Below, one piece after another: positions 1-11,667 of a DNA stretch of 64,000 nucleotides. The stretch comes from Siderastrea siderea. Taxonomy: Eukaryota > Cnidaria > Anthozoa > Scleractinia > Rhizangiidae. The translations under genes and the position numbers were made by a program. The DNA lies in NCBI GenBank assembly GCA_964030785.1, contig OZ034975.1:40554569-40618568 (forward strand), read 5' to 3'. Position 1 is the first letter of the stretch. Every line of letters begins with the position of its first letter. Under the pieces are notes generated by a model. That model did not search any database, had not been told where the DNA came from, and saw only the letters and a list, made by a program, of their open reading frames with translations.

Positions 1-9
1 CTAACTCAC

Positions 10-252
10 TTAGTACAAAGATATAGACAGTTCTACTGACAGAATTTCCAACGCCATTATCGCCAGTACATCTGTATTCTCCCTCGTCTTGTTTACCAGT
101 GATGGTCGAAGGAAAGGTGACAATGCTCTTATCAGAAAGTCTTGTCCAGGTGATGTTTGGTGCTGGATTACCGTCAGCTGTACAGTTCAGGCTCAATGTA
201 TCACTCTCGTTCACTGTTTGGTTACCAGACAAGTCAGTAATATTTGGTTGAT
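10..252 (-). CDS. Gene A exon: I-type Ig domain
   Basis: 81 codons, phase 1-1. Acceptor ..CATACAG before 252, donor GTGAGT at 9. The B-strand cysteine is in LNCTADG, the core Trp in NITWTRL, and the F-strand cysteine in GEYRCTGDN. There are N-glycosylation sites at NQT and NIT. The core matches the gene P exon at 25428 almost word for word. Confidence 0.8.
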
Positions 253-1129
253 CTGTATGAATTAAAAATAAGCTTTGACGATGTCATCTTTTGGGATTTT
301 ACGGTCGCAACTATTTCAGGAGAATGACCTGATATATAGATCTCAGCATCGAGACGTTCCAACCAACTCGCCCAAAATAGCATTTGATTCCTAACTCATT
401 CTTGTTTTAAAGACTTCCTGAGTCGAACAACAAATTCTTCTGATGACCTTCCGAACTGTTCATGGAGTTCTATATATGCGGAATGGGAAGGCCTGGTGTT
501 TAAAAGGGGCATTTAAAACGTGCAAAAACAACACAAAACCCATCAAATTGCGAGATCACCCGATGTGCTAACAACGAGGATGAGAATGTTGACTATATTG
601 ATTATAATTTATTGTACCACGATAATCAACAAAACTCAAAAGATTAATCTCAACACTTTTTTGTTCTCTTTTCCCTCCTTTTTTTTCCAAACGTACATTA
701 ACATACACCTGCTAGAGAGAGAGAAAAAGAGTGAGTGAGAGAGAGAGAGAAAGAGAGACATCATAAGCTCCAAGACAACAAGAGCAAAGGACTACTTACA
801 GCGCACTGCGATCATCACATCACTGGTAGCTGATGCAAATTTGCTGTTGGTTATCTGGTATTCAAATCTCCCACTGTCCAATCTATCCACGGCAAGAATT
901 GTTATTGTTGTTTCGTTATCTGAAATATCCACTAGGGTGCAGTTTATGTATGCGGGACCCACCGTCAAGCCGCTGGTATCTTTCACTGCAATGGTTATCG
1001 ATGGAGGTAACCGAAATGCTGCAGTCCGCAATGTTCCGTCTAGTCTGTACGTCCAGTGAAGGGAAATGTTATTTCCTTCGTCGACAAACGAGGGTTTTGA
1101 AGGTTTTTTTGTCCATATTGGCACGCCAT
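10..1129 (-). CDS. Gene A: Ig-domain receptor, partial (two exons, runs off left edge)
   Basis: Two in-phase exons on the minus strand, 1129-800 then 252-10, each bounded by AG acceptors and GT donors (GTAAGT at 799; GTGAGT at 9). Both are phase 1 at each end, so they join in frame (linker reads ..AVRYQPNIT..). Phase 1-1 exons are the usual shuffling unit of Ig domains. The first encodes a V-like domain lacking the standard cysteine pair. The second encodes a C2/I-type Ig domain with LNCTADGNPAPNITW and an YRC motif. That second domain is closely related to the first Ig exon of gene P at 25428, so A and P are paralogues. The signal-peptide exon to the right of 1129 was not found, and the membrane and tail exons would lie left of the window. 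The product is probably a cell-surface recognition or adhesion protein; this is inferred from domain type only. Confidence 0.75.
711..759. repeat. GA-rich microsatellite in gene A intron
   Basis: Runs of (GA)n interrupted by AAA and GTGA, just upstream on the plus strand of the splice donor of the 800-1129 exon. The rest of the 253-799 intron shows nothing else recognisable. Confidence 0.8.
800..1129 (-). CDS. Gene A exon: V-like Ig domain without the cysteine pair
   Basis: 110 codons, phase 1-1. It has an Ig-like layout with VDEGNNISLHW at the B/C strands and VDRLDSGRFEYQI at the E/F strands, but the F-strand cysteine is replaced (FEYQI instead of YxC) and the B-strand cysteine is a His/Leu context. 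Cysteine-less N-terminal Ig folds occur in other receptors. The donor GTAAGT lies at 799-794. Confidence 0.65.
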
Positions 1130-1969
1130 CTAATTAATAATTTAAAAAGTACGAAATAAGCTTTAATGTAATTCATAGTTCACTGTAAAAACGCAGTTTT
1201 CAAGAAATGCACGCCAGAAACCCACAACAAAGACGGACTTCAAAAATATTTCCGTCAATGTAATTTGGGTTAAAACGGCAAACGGTCCAGTATTTTAATT
1301 TCTTTTACGCCGGTACGTCTGGTTGATCAAAGATTTAGAGAACACAAACAAAGCCTAACATCACTCCGCACAGCTTGTGTTACACTACAAGTGGTCTCTT
1401 TTTTTTCTCCAGAGCGGGAAACGCAGTGATGGGCGGGAAAAGTACACTTTTGTGCGACAACAACAGGATTTAGGGCAAGCCACGATTTTTGTGCGCTTAG
1501 GTGTTTTTCGCCCTCTTATCACGAGACGCTTTTACAGACATCTTACTCATTAATTTTGATGCCAGATTCTAATAGATATCATCAGAGAGCTGAGAAACAG
1601 TTAAGGACACCGCAGTGCAATGCAGACGTCCATTATTCAGGTATAAGTAGCCTTGTGACAAGAAATAACTTACTCTCAACCCATAAGGGCCGACCTTGGA
1701 AAAGTTTGTTGATTCCTATTTATTTTGCATTCGAAACGCAACAATTACTGCAAGAAAAGCCCACATAATTTTCCCAAGTAATTTCATTTATTCAACTCAA
1801 GTGTTTTTTATACACAAACAGTCATCGCCACCACGTTGGTGTACCTGGACTAGTTGACTCCTGTTGGGAGAACTCGGATTCTTTTCCGAGTTGTCTGTGT
1901 CACTGACTGAAAAGGTTTCTCGTACTGAATATATGAAAGATATCTATGCCAACTGCGGTTTAAACATGA
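1130..1969. other. No gene recognised
   Basis: Probably upstream intron or flank of gene A. Only short, frame-inconsistent open frames are present. I see no TIRs, tandem repeats or RNA gene here. Confidence 0.5.
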
Positions 1970-2031
1970 AATTCTTGGAACCTATGACCGCGATACCGGT
2001 GCGTTGCTCTGCCAACTGAGCTATGAAGCCT
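1970..2031 (-). mobile_element. tRNA-derived SINE fragment
   Basis: On the minus strand it begins GGCTTCATAGCTCAGTTGG, a good Pol III A box, followed by a degenerate B box GGTTCCAAG. The 3' acceptor strand does not pair with the 5' strand, so this is a SINE head or relic rather than a working tRNA. It abuts the TTAA MITE at 2035. Confidence 0.6.
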
Positions 2032-2034
2032 TAA

Positions 2035-2418
2035 AAGGACGGTGCCTTCTAATACAGGTGTATTTTTGCAAAGGTTATCACTATGGGGAAAAAGTAGATC
2101 TTAGCAAGGGTTTTGGAATCCCAAAAGAAAAATGGTGGTAACCACGCACTTTTGAGAGATAATCAACCATAATTCCAAAAATAGCGCTAAAATACAAAGA
2201 ATGTATGGCAATTTCTTTCCAAATTATTTTAAGCTCAATTATCTCTGAAAAATGCGTGGGTTACCCCAATTTTCTTTTTGGTTTCTGCTAGCCCTTACTA
2301 AGATCTGCTTACTTCCACATAGTCATAAACCGCGCAAATAAGCGGGCAAATTCCTTAAGAAACATGAATATCCCGAGATGCGCAGAACGTATGCGCAGTA
2401 ACAAACGAGGCACCGTCC
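2035..2418. mobile_element. TTAA-flanked MITE, GGACGGTGCC family (copy 1)
   Basis: Termini GGACGGTGCCT and AGGCACCGTCC are inverted, with TTAA at 2031-2034 and 2419-2422. A second, roughly 80 percent similar copy lies at 53825-54208, and an end fragment lies at 60107-60143. Internally it is an imperfect inverted repeat (the ACCACGCA / GCGTGGTTACC segments face each other). TTAA duplication with purine-starting termini is typical of Kolobok-type elements; the superfamily call is inferred. No coding capacity. Confidence 0.8.
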
Positions 2419-2459
2419 TTAAGAGCAGGTCAGGTTTTTAAGCTTTAATATCCTGTATG

Positions 2460-2514
2460 TTACCCTGCAAGCAGAGGTTTCTTGATCGTCCTAAGTTCCG
2501 GCGGGCGAATAAGT
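2460..2514. mobile_element. Solo arm of the TACCCTGCAAGC MITE
   Basis: Matches one arm of the 126-bp MITE at 20515-20640: TACCCTGCAAGCAGAGG at the end and CCGGCGGGCGAATAAGT at the centre. The second arm is missing, so this is a half-element. Confidence 0.65.
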
Positions 2515-2773
2515 AACCCCTGCGCAAAACCGTCCCATTCTTTGATCAGCCGCCGTCCAGAATTTTAAACGAATTAATCAAAAATACTGGTTTCTAACCG
2601 GCTCTCAACTGGTTTTGAAGCTGACGCATGCCACGTTGTCAAAAAGTAATACTCTTGCAAACTTGTTGTACGCGACAGATTTGTTTGTTTGTTTGATTTT
2701 TCTCCTAGCTCAGTAAAGTAGCAGAAAGACATGGCAGCAAAGTATAAAACGATAGATGGAAGAGCACGATTAT

Positions 2774-3225
2774 AATATTTACACCGGGAGATGGGAAATC
2801 GTGGCATTTCTTACTCGGTCTCGAGTGCTTGGGTACCATCAAATAGGTCAGTTTTGTAGATTCTGTTTTCTATGTTCTGTCTCCCCTATCTCTTGGTAGA
2901 ATTCTCTAAGTCAATTTTTATCGGCAAGGGGATTGTCTATGTAAGGACCTTTTGGTTCAATAATAGTCTTCCTTCTCGTTCCCGAGTTCTGTTTCGCTTA
3001 GATATTTACACCGGGAGATGAGAAATCGTTGCATTTCTTACTACGTCTCGAGAGCTTCGGTACCATCAAGTCGTTTTCTAGCGTATGGTTTCTTCGTTCT
3101 GCCTTCTTTATCTCTTGGTAGTTTTGTCTAAGTCAATATTCATCGGCAAGCGGCTTGTCTATGTAAGGATCTTCTGGTTCTGAATAGCTTCTTTCTCGAC
3201 CTCGAGTTATGTTTCGCTTTCAACT
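2774..3225. repeat. Tandem duplication, unit about 226 bp, two copies
   Basis: Both units start with ATATTTACACCGGGAGATG (2775 and 3003) and run in parallel through the CGTCTCGAG, TATCTCTTGGTAG, TCGGCAAG and GTCTATGTAAGGA landmarks. They have diverged by point changes. No reading frame is conserved between the copies. Confidence 0.75.
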
Positions 3226-4251
3226 TCAGAAGTTAGCGAGTCGCATTCGATGGACTCTAAAAGCTCCAAATCACTGCCTAGATTACTAGTAACATCAGTA
3301 GTTTCACGTAATTCCGTGCTTAATTTGGTCGTTGCGGAATAAAGAAAAATAAAATGTATTAGATCTCCGCAATGTGGCCCACGTAGTTTGTTTTGGCATC
3401 GACTCCGTTCCTGGTATGACATCACAACGTGATTATGCGCGGTTTTTGACATGACCGGGACTAAAATTTCACGTTTTTAAACGGCAAAAGCGCCGGGAAG
3501 GAAAATCGAAATCGAAAAACAATTTTTGATGTTCATATCAGGATGCCATTTAGATTTGTTCACGAAAATAAAAAAAGTCTGTCATATACACTTTAAAGCT
3601 ATGAAAACGAAACTTACAAGGCAGAAAGTGCGTCTAACAATGTTTCCGTGAGGTTTTAAACATGGGCTGATGACGTCACATCAAATAAGAATTGCGTCAT
3701 GTTCTCAAACGGCGGCTATTTTGAACTTTATCAAAATTGATCAAAAAGTTATCAAAATCAATGAAATGAAAACCAGAATGACCTAAAAATGTAAAAGTTA
3801 TTTCAAGGATGTTATATTTTTTTACTAAAAAGGGGAAAATTCTAATTTCTAAAAAAAATGCCTGTCAAAATATGGTTGCTATAGTAACGACAAATTTGAT
3901 AAACAACAACAATTCATCTCGCAGATGAATTTGAAGAAAAAGTCTGCAAGTTTCATGGCTTTGGCTTCCGTATTTAAGAAAGTAACGAACATCAAAAGTC
4001 TGTGAGAGTAGATTCCGCCTCCTGCTGGTCTGAATGAGAGGATTTCTGCAGATGTCATGGTTATCAACAAACCTTTTTAATTCCAAACACCTCTCAGACT
4101 TTAAACAAAGCAAACTTTGCCTCAAGCATCCAATTAATTGCAAGAAGTACTAAGCTCAATAACAATAACTGAGATCCGTCTATAGGGTTTACTTTCGTTG
4201 AGTTGTTGGTTGTGGGTAAAATGCGCCACTAGCTATAGGATTCGCAACGAT
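3226..4251. other. No gene recognised
   Basis: AT-rich sequence with an 81-codon open frame on the minus strand (3207-3452) that I do not recognise. Contains GATGACGTCACATC near 3671. Borders the 3' end of LINE-1. Confidence 0.4.
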
Positions 4252-6198
4252 TATTTTTTTAATATTTTATCAACAATTAAGCACACTGAATATTGCAATA
4301 TTCCTTAGTTAACAAATAATACATAAATTACATTGAACACATTGATTACATTGAACTTATGGGACACGGGGGCACTCAACGTTACAAGGCAATATTAATA
4401 ATTTAAAAAATTATACATTGATTATGTTACTGATAATTTTTTTTTGAGAGAGAGTCTGGGGGAGTACAAGTGGGGAGGTTTGGAAGAGGTATATCTTTCC
4501 TGAGTTTTATCCAAATTCAACACGATATCCTGTCTTGAGTTTGTTAATGAAAGCTGGGACGAGTAGTGCGTCTTCGTTTAGTTTACATTTGTAAATGTAG
4601 TAGCGCATGGACAATAGAGTATAATTGAATTTCCGTTTTAAGGTGTTTGGATTGTTTGAGATTCCAAATAGAACTTTTGTTCCCGGCGTAAAATAACAAT
4701 GATTAGTTTCGTTGAACCAGTGAATAATGTTCTTCATAAAATGTTTGGTAAATTCGCAATTAATAAACGTATGATCTATCGAATCTGATTCACCACAGTA
4801 TAAGCATTCGTTATCAGTTTTGATTCCAAATCGGAAGAGTTATTTTTTGATCACTATAATTCTATGTTAGAACTTAAGCTGAAATTCTCGTAATTTAGTC
4901 TCTTTGCAAGTTGTTCTTACTGAGCTGAAGATTGTCCTCCAAGTGTTTTTTTTCCATAGGCATTACCTCGTTCCATCTTTTCACGCCAGTTTGCTCGTCC
5001 ATGTAGGTTTTATTGATCAGTAACCAGTAGAAATCTTTCAATTTTATTTTGGTCAGGTCCAGTTTTACGCCAGATTCTAGACAAAAAGAAGTTGGATCAA
5101 GTACAAAGTCGTTTGATTCTGCTGCAAATAGTTTCTTGTTGATTGATTTAGCGAGTAGATGCTTATGGATGGCATTGATAACCTGATAGAACTGTAAGAA
5201 GTAAGTCCTTCTTAAACGGTATTTACTTTGGAAATCATTGAAGGATAAGAAACGTCCTTCGGTATCCAAAAGGTCTGTAATTGAAATTATTCGTCCGGAG
5301 AACCATTCCTTGTTAAAGAAAGGTTTTGCTCTGATTAAAATGCCCCTATTATTAAATAAAATTGTTTCACACATAATTATCATCATGATTATAAAGTGTC
5401 TTGAGCTCACTGAAATATAAGAGGATATCCTTGTACAAGTTTGGCAGGTTTACGAAAAATTAAAAATTGTAATTACAGCTCAAAATATATTCTAAGCCTC
5501 CGTATCTCTTGAAGAAGTGATCAGGTACGGTCTTCCAGTTTTGGTGACCTTCCTTTAGAAGTCTTGGAATCCATGCCATCCTTAACGCTTTAATCATCGA
5601 GCATTTGTAACCCTCCTTTGTCGTAGTTTTGGTAAAGACCAACCCTTTTTATCTTATCCCTGTTGTTCTTCCACAAAAAACCAAATAGCCTTTTTTAACG
5701 GTGGAGATAACATAGTTTGGAACGTCGACATTAGAGGCGAAATAGATAAGTTGAGATATTCCCCGTGATTTGACTATCATTACTCGTCCAAACAGGGTTA
5801 AATCTCGCATTCTCCACATGTCCAGATTTGTTTGCAGTTTCCATTCTTAAGGTTAAAGTTCTGACAGTCATTACCCTTTTTGTCATACGATGGATGAACT
5901 CCTAAAAATCTTGTTGGACAACTGACCCACTTGAGGCCCAAAGGATTATCCTTATTGTTGGCCGATATTCCTAACCACATAGCCTTAGTTTTCTCTTTGT
6001 TTAGGGTGAGGCCCGAAATTTTACCAAAATCTACTAAAATCTCAGCCAAAATCTCAGCCAAAATCTCAGCCGATGGTATGTCGGTGTAGATTAGGTTGGT
6101 GTCGTCTGCGAACTGGCTTATTTTAATCTCATTGCCACATAGTGAAACTCCTTTTACAGTATCACGTTGGCGGATTTTGTTAGACATAAGCTAGGCAG
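4252..6198 (-). mobile_element. LINE-1, 3' half: RT FADD motif to 3' UTR (L1/Tx1-like, pseudogene)
   Basis: This is the downstream half of a minus-strand ORF2 whose upstream half lies at 20660-22520. From 6187 it reads MSNKIRQ, then the RT catalytic motif ISQFADDTNLIY and the usual LNKEKTKAMWLG after it. A frame break follows near 5798. The C-terminal region continues at 5642-5460 (VPDHFFKRYGG) and 5410-4895, then at about 4850-4507 with a CCHC-like knuckle CLYCGESDSIDHTFINC, which is characteristic of this group. A short AT-rich 3' UTR ends near 4252 with an A-rich tail. An internal triplication of AEIL codons lies near 6040-6075. There are several frameshifts, so the copy is dead. The split at 6199 is caused by elements 1 and 2. 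Confidence 0.85.
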
Positions 6199-6202
6199 TT
6201 AA

Positions 6203-8525
6203 GAGGCACTGACTGTAAATATCGAGAATCGGTGGACAAGTTCAGAAAATCGAAAATCCTGATAACTTGCCAGAAGAACACTTTTGGGGAGCTATCTTCG
6301 AAAATATTACTTAAACCTTCTGGAATTCTATTGTTTTCGGGAAATTCGGAAAAACGGTTTTGCTTAATTTATTACGCAATAATCAGGCTTAAAATTAAAC
6401 AAATTGAAAAGGCTTGCTTTAAAACCGTTTGCAACGCCAGAAAACAGTTATAATTTTAAATGATAGAAATGCCCTTATACTTTCTATCAATGGGAATTGC
6501 ATGGAGTTTTGCTTTATTTATGTGGTTTGGTAGTTCTTTGAAACAAAGGCATTTTGTGCACTTCGGAAAAAGGCAAAACTTGGCAAACTACAGAGGCTTA
6601 AAATGGGTCTTGGTATGTCTAATATCAAATTAAAATAAGCACTGTGATAAAGTTTGGCCCTACTTCTATTATGATATGAAATAAAAAATCTGGGCAATTC
6701 AGGCTCGCGCTGACAAAAACAAAAATTCGCGAACCAGTGTTGCCAAAATTTGCATAATGAAATGAATGAAATGAAAAGTAGTAGTTTGGATGAGCTTAAT
6801 TTAGAGGATTTTAGCCACTGAAGACACACAAAGAATGGACTAAAACATTTCTTCAATCTATTCTTGCATTGTTTTGGGCTTGTACTATTTCTACGTAAAA
6901 CTAAAGAGAAGGAGAAGAAGTTTTAAAAGTTCTACACAAGCTGTTGCGTGACCCGTGTCACGTGAATACTTTTGTCAATTTGTCAACTTACGTATGGCAG
7001 TTTTCGAATGCGGTCTCCTTCATTGGCCGCTGTTTTATGCATGGCTAGTTCTCCAGAGAATACGGTACGCATCCCTGTGTTTGGGGCATACTGCCATGTG
7101 CAGTTGATATTCTACTGGGACGAAAATTCCGACAGGCAAGTCTAGAATTAGTTTCGTATACATATGACACCTTTCCCTTCGAGAGAAGAAAACTGCGACA
7201 TAGTATGTTGTTGTGTACGTGACTCGATCGCTCTTTTTAAACGGCTACTAAAATTTTGGGCGACTTTTTGAAATGACACTATTTTGGCCAGGAAGCAAAA
7301 GTGCATCATTATCATTATGATTTATACGTATTTGTCAAAACATGTGCTGTTTCTATCAATATTATTACACCTGTATAAATGTTTAAAATTAAACGCAAAC
7401 CACGGACGGGATCGGTATTTATGAGTTTTTAATGCGGCTGTATATCTAAGAGATATCAATACACAGTTTGTTTGGTTTTACTTTGCAAGATCGCTGAGAA
7501 CTCTTTCACAGTTTTGGAGGAAAAGATTTTCATTGAAGAATATTTTCACGTTTGCATGAACGTGCAGTGATCGGTTGCGTGACTTGATTATTTTGAGTGG
7601 TACTTTGTGTTCCTTTACCTTACACAGCCATTTTAGCTCTCAATTTATACGCGTACGTCAACTTTAACGATTAATAAAAGAAACCGTTTGGATTTTCGAG
7701 AACATTAGTATTTTCCCAAAGAAACTGCAAATAACAAAGAAAGGCCACTGGTGCTGCAGAGTAAAGACATCTGACAAAATATGATAACCCACTGCACTCT
7801 TAAGTTTTATCAACAATTTTCCAAATTTGCTCGTAATTCTTCAGAAAGATAAATGAAGATACCAGCGAATGCATCATCTAGTAGAAAGACCATCTGAAAA
7901 TAGTTACGGTAAACGATTTGTCATATTTCAAGTCTTCCTTCCATTACAGTTTTTTTTTTCTATTATCCAAATTATGCAAATTCTGGCAACACTGGTTCGC
8001 GAATTTTGTTTTTGTCAGCGCGAGCCTGAATTGCCCAGATTTTTTATTTCATATCATAATAAAAGTAGGGCCAAACTTTATCACAGTGTTTATTTCAATT
8101 CGATATTAGACATACCAAGACCTATCTTAAGCCTCTGAAGTTTACTAATTTTTGCCTTTTTCGGAATTGCGCAAAATGCCTTTGTTTCAAAGAACCACCA
8201 AACTACATAAATAAAGCAAAACTCCATGCAATTTCCATTGATAGAAAGTAGAAGAGTATTGCTATCATTTAAAATTAAAATTGTTTTCTGGCGTTGCAAG
8301 TTGTTTACAAACAAGCGCATTCAATTTCTTTAATTTTAAACCTGATTTTTGCATAATTAATTAGCAAAACCGTTTTTTCCGAATTTCTCGAAAACAATAG
8401 AATCCCCGAAGGTTTAAGTAACATTTTCGAAGATAGCTCCCCAAAGGTGTTCTTCTGGCAAGTTATCAGGATTTTCGATTTTTCGAGCTTGTCCAACGAT
8501 TCTCGATATTTACAGTCAGAGCCTC
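6203..8525. mobile_element. Element 1: 2.3-kb foldback element with TTAA duplication
   Basis: Terminal sequences GAGGCACTGACTGTAAATAT (left) and the reverse complement of GAGGCTCTGACTGTAAATAT (right) open inverted arms of about 550 bp (6203-6755 and 7970-8525) that match almost throughout. TTAA sits at 6199-6202 and 8526-8529. The roughly 1.2-kb centre (6756-7969) shows no transposase and no open frame I recognise, so it is non-autonomous. Arms this long relative to the centre define a foldback element. Termini starting with purines next to TTAA fit a Kolobok-like origin better than piggyBac; that is an inference. Confidence 0.85.
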
Positions 8526-8529
8526 TTAA

Positions 8530-9790
8530 GTGGCTGTCCGCGTAAGAACCGACCACTCAATTTTGATAAAATTTTCGATTTCCTTCAAACTTTCTGTACG
8601 AAACAAGCTTCATATAGGACTAACGAAAATACATTTCCTTTGTTGGTAATCTTCATTATATCCGAGATTTTGAGGCAAATGTTATTGACACCCGGAGCCC
8701 CCAAAATCGCCCTTTCGTCGAGTCGAAATTAGCCAATTTTGGGAAGTCTGCTGCCGACCGCATATTTATCCAAAAAATCTAACTTTTATATCAGTAATAC
8801 ATACGTCATGTTACTTTAGAAATGTGGTGGAAACAGTTCAAATTAGCGCGACTTCTTTAAACGAGAGAGTCTCAAAGTGGCCAATGTTAACGGTGTCAGC
8901 AAGAAGCAGGTCAAATGGTAAGACAAAAACAAACGTTTCACAAAATTCTGACTTACTCTGACAATCTTTTGTATTTTTCCACAGAGTATTAGGATAGTGT
9001 CCTTACATTACTTAATAATATTTCGTGGATCTCTAACATGTGAAGAGATACAGTTCCAACAATTTTGGAGAAATCCGTTATTCCGCAACAACTGAAATGA
9101 GACCATTGTGACAACGAGCGTACAAATTTTGAATTCTTTGTCTTGTTCACGGATGAAAATGGGCAAACATTATAACTCAAACGGTAAAAATTAAAACCAT
9201 ACCTTAAAAGTTGTCCAGCTTTACTTTTGGGGCTGTTTTTCAACAGCTTACCGGCTGCAAATTGCGCGGTTCTGCAACGGATTCCATCAATTTCGTAGTC
9301 TTCTTTCATCCGCTTGCAGGTGGCGATCTCGTGAGCTAAAAGCCTGAAGGACTCCATTATGTTACGTGAAGACAATGACCAAATTCATTGTAAGAATCTG
9401 CTGGTTAAGGAAACGCCACTGACAAGTAAAAGAACGACGATAAACCGGGAAATGACACCTGAAAAATAGTACGTAGTCCATCTTGTTTCAAGTGTATTAC
9501 CGCTGACCGCAACAACACATTTCGCACACTTGATCGTAGCGTAAATGACACCGGAAATTTAAACCGGAAATCACTAACTTGCAAGTGACCAGTTATTCAA
9601 TTGCCTTGCAATCCACTTCAGTAAAATATTTCACAATCAGAGTATAGTTTTGATCGTGCTACTACAAGAAAAAGTCTTTACCGGTACAGAGAAGTACTTA
9701 AAGTCAACTCTTAGTTGGAAATTCCTAGACAAACAGCAGAATATGCTCGTGGGCGACCTTGATATCACTGGCATTTTTAGCCAATGACGT
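8530..9790. repeat. Left inverted arm of element 2
   Basis: Pairs with 18905-20655 on the opposite strand over about 1.25 kb. Matches run through CCACTCAATTTTGAT, GCCAATGTTAACGGT, ACCGCTGACCGCAACAACAC and CAGCAGAATATGCT. It carries the undisturbed target site for the MITE found in the other arm (AAG at 8920-8922). A 128-codon open frame in the arm is not preserved in the other arm. Confidence 0.8.
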
Positions 9791-10755
9791 CACGTTAGTG
9801 ACGTCATATGGCTACTGTCAGAGCCTAAAAACCAACGACATACGCATATATATGATACGTGAGACGTCTGTCTTACGATTTGTGAGGCTGGGGGGATATT
9901 CTGTGAGACGATGGGTGGGGGTGTGCACCAGGAGACTGAAACTCTTACCTTATCAGCGGCACAAACCCATACAGCTTATACTATAGGAGTACGTCCCCCG
10001 GGCTTTGAAGTGTTTTGCATTCGCAAGTGTGGATCTACTTCGAATGCCTGTTTTGTGTACGTGAGGTCTGGCAGGATCTTATTCGCGTTGTAGTCCTGTG
10101 TTTACTTAACTGAAGTACAAATTTCCACAGCAGCAAATACAGAGACGGACTTGCCAATTTGAGATGTTGTATGAACAGAACGTGGAAATTAACGTTACTT
10201 CGATCCCTAATTAACAGTGAAAGAGACAGTATTTGAAGCCCAAGTTAAAAAGACTAGAGTAAAACAGCATAAAATTTTTCGGGATTATCTCTCGGTAACA
10301 GCGAATCTAAAATTTGCAGTGTCATTTTTGAGTGCGTGTTATAAAACATGAACCCATTTAAAACTAAATCGGAAATTGCGCGGCTTGTTGCTAGCTATTC
10401 GTAAAACTGAAAAACATGAATGAAACTAGTATTAAAATCCAAGTCACAGTGGTGATTAAGGAATTAGAGGATGGATGTACTAAAATCTTTACAAGATACT
10501 AAACGTTAGTTCGGGGTTATTCATAGCTCAAAGTGTAAAGCGTATGTTGAGCAAATTTGCATAGTTGACAGCTGTAATTTCAGTCGTAGGAATGTAACGC
10601 AACACTTAAAACATCTCGAACCGACCAAAACAGTACCGAAAGATTAACAACAACAGATATGCGACAAAGCATTCTAATAGAGACCTGTTGGATCTACTGG
10701 AAAGCGAGCTGAATTTGAACATTTTCGTACTGTTCAAACGAAATTTGTTCGGCTA
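9791..10755. other. Element 2 interior, no gene recognised
   Basis: Unique sequence between the left arm and the left satellite array. It has short open frames only and a CGTCACGTTAGTGACGTCA inverted motif near 9786-9806. No transposase signature. Confidence 0.45.
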
Positions 10756-11667
10756 TCTCTAAAATAGGGAACGGGGAATCAAGGAACGGGGAACAGGGAA
10801 CGGGGAACGGGGAACGGGGAACGGGGAATGGGGAACGGGGAATCTCTAAAATGGGGAATCTCTAAAACGGGGAATCTCTAAAATAGGGAATCTCTAAAAT
10901 AGGGAATCTCTAAAACGGGGAATCTCTAAAACGGGGAATCTCTAAAATAGGGAATCTCTAAAATGGGGAATCTCTAAAACGGGGAATCTCTAAAATAGGG
11001 AATCTCTAAAATAGGGAATCTCTAAAACGGGGAATCTCTAAAATAGGGAATCTCTAAAACGGGGAATCTCTAAAATAGGGAATCTCTAAAATAGGGAATC
11101 TCTAAGACGGGGAATCTCTAAAATAGGGAATCTCTAAAACGGGGAATCTCTAAAATAGGGAATCTCTAAAATAGGGAATCTCTAAAACGGGGAATCTCTA
11201 AAATAGGAAATCTCTAAAACGGGGAATCTCTAAAATAGGGAATCTCTAAAACGGGGAATCTCTAAAATAGGGAATCTCTAAAATAGGGAATCTCTAAAAC
11301 GGGGAATCTCTAAAATAGGGAATATCTAAAGCAGGGAATCTCTAAAATAGGGAATCTCTAAAACGGGGAATCTCTAAAATAGGGAATCTCTAAAACGGGG
11401 AATCTCTAAAATAGGGAATCTCTAAAATAGGGAATCTCTAAAACGGGGAATCTCTAAAATAGGGAATCTCTAAAACGGGGAATCTCTAAAATAGGGAATC
11501 TCTAAAACGGGGAATCTCTAAAATAGGGAATCTCTAAAACAGGGAATCTCTAAAATAGGGAATCTCTATAATAGGGAATCTCTAAAATGGGGAATCTCTA
11601 AAATAGGGAATCTCTAAAATGGGGAATCTCTAAAACGGGGAATCTCTAAAATAGGGAATCTCTAAAT
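10756..11667. repeat. 16-bp satellite array, left (about 55 units)
   Basis: The unit GGGAATCTCTAAAATA alternates with the variant GGGGAATCTCTAAAAC. The array opens at 10756-10850 with GGGAACGGGGAATCAAGG and short GGGGAAC units, the mirror image of the end of the right array. Variants recur in a partly regular order (two ATAG units, one ACGG, one ATAG, one ACGG), giving a weak 80-bp higher-order period. Confidence 0.95.

Noticed and set aside
3207..3452. 81-codon acidic minus frame as an exon
   Set aside because: No recognisable domain and no phase-compatible neighbours; it overlaps the edge of the tandem duplication.
8989..9375. 128-codon minus frame in the left arm of element 2 as a gene
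   Set aside because: The homologous stretch in the right arm has different stops and no shared frame; no motif.
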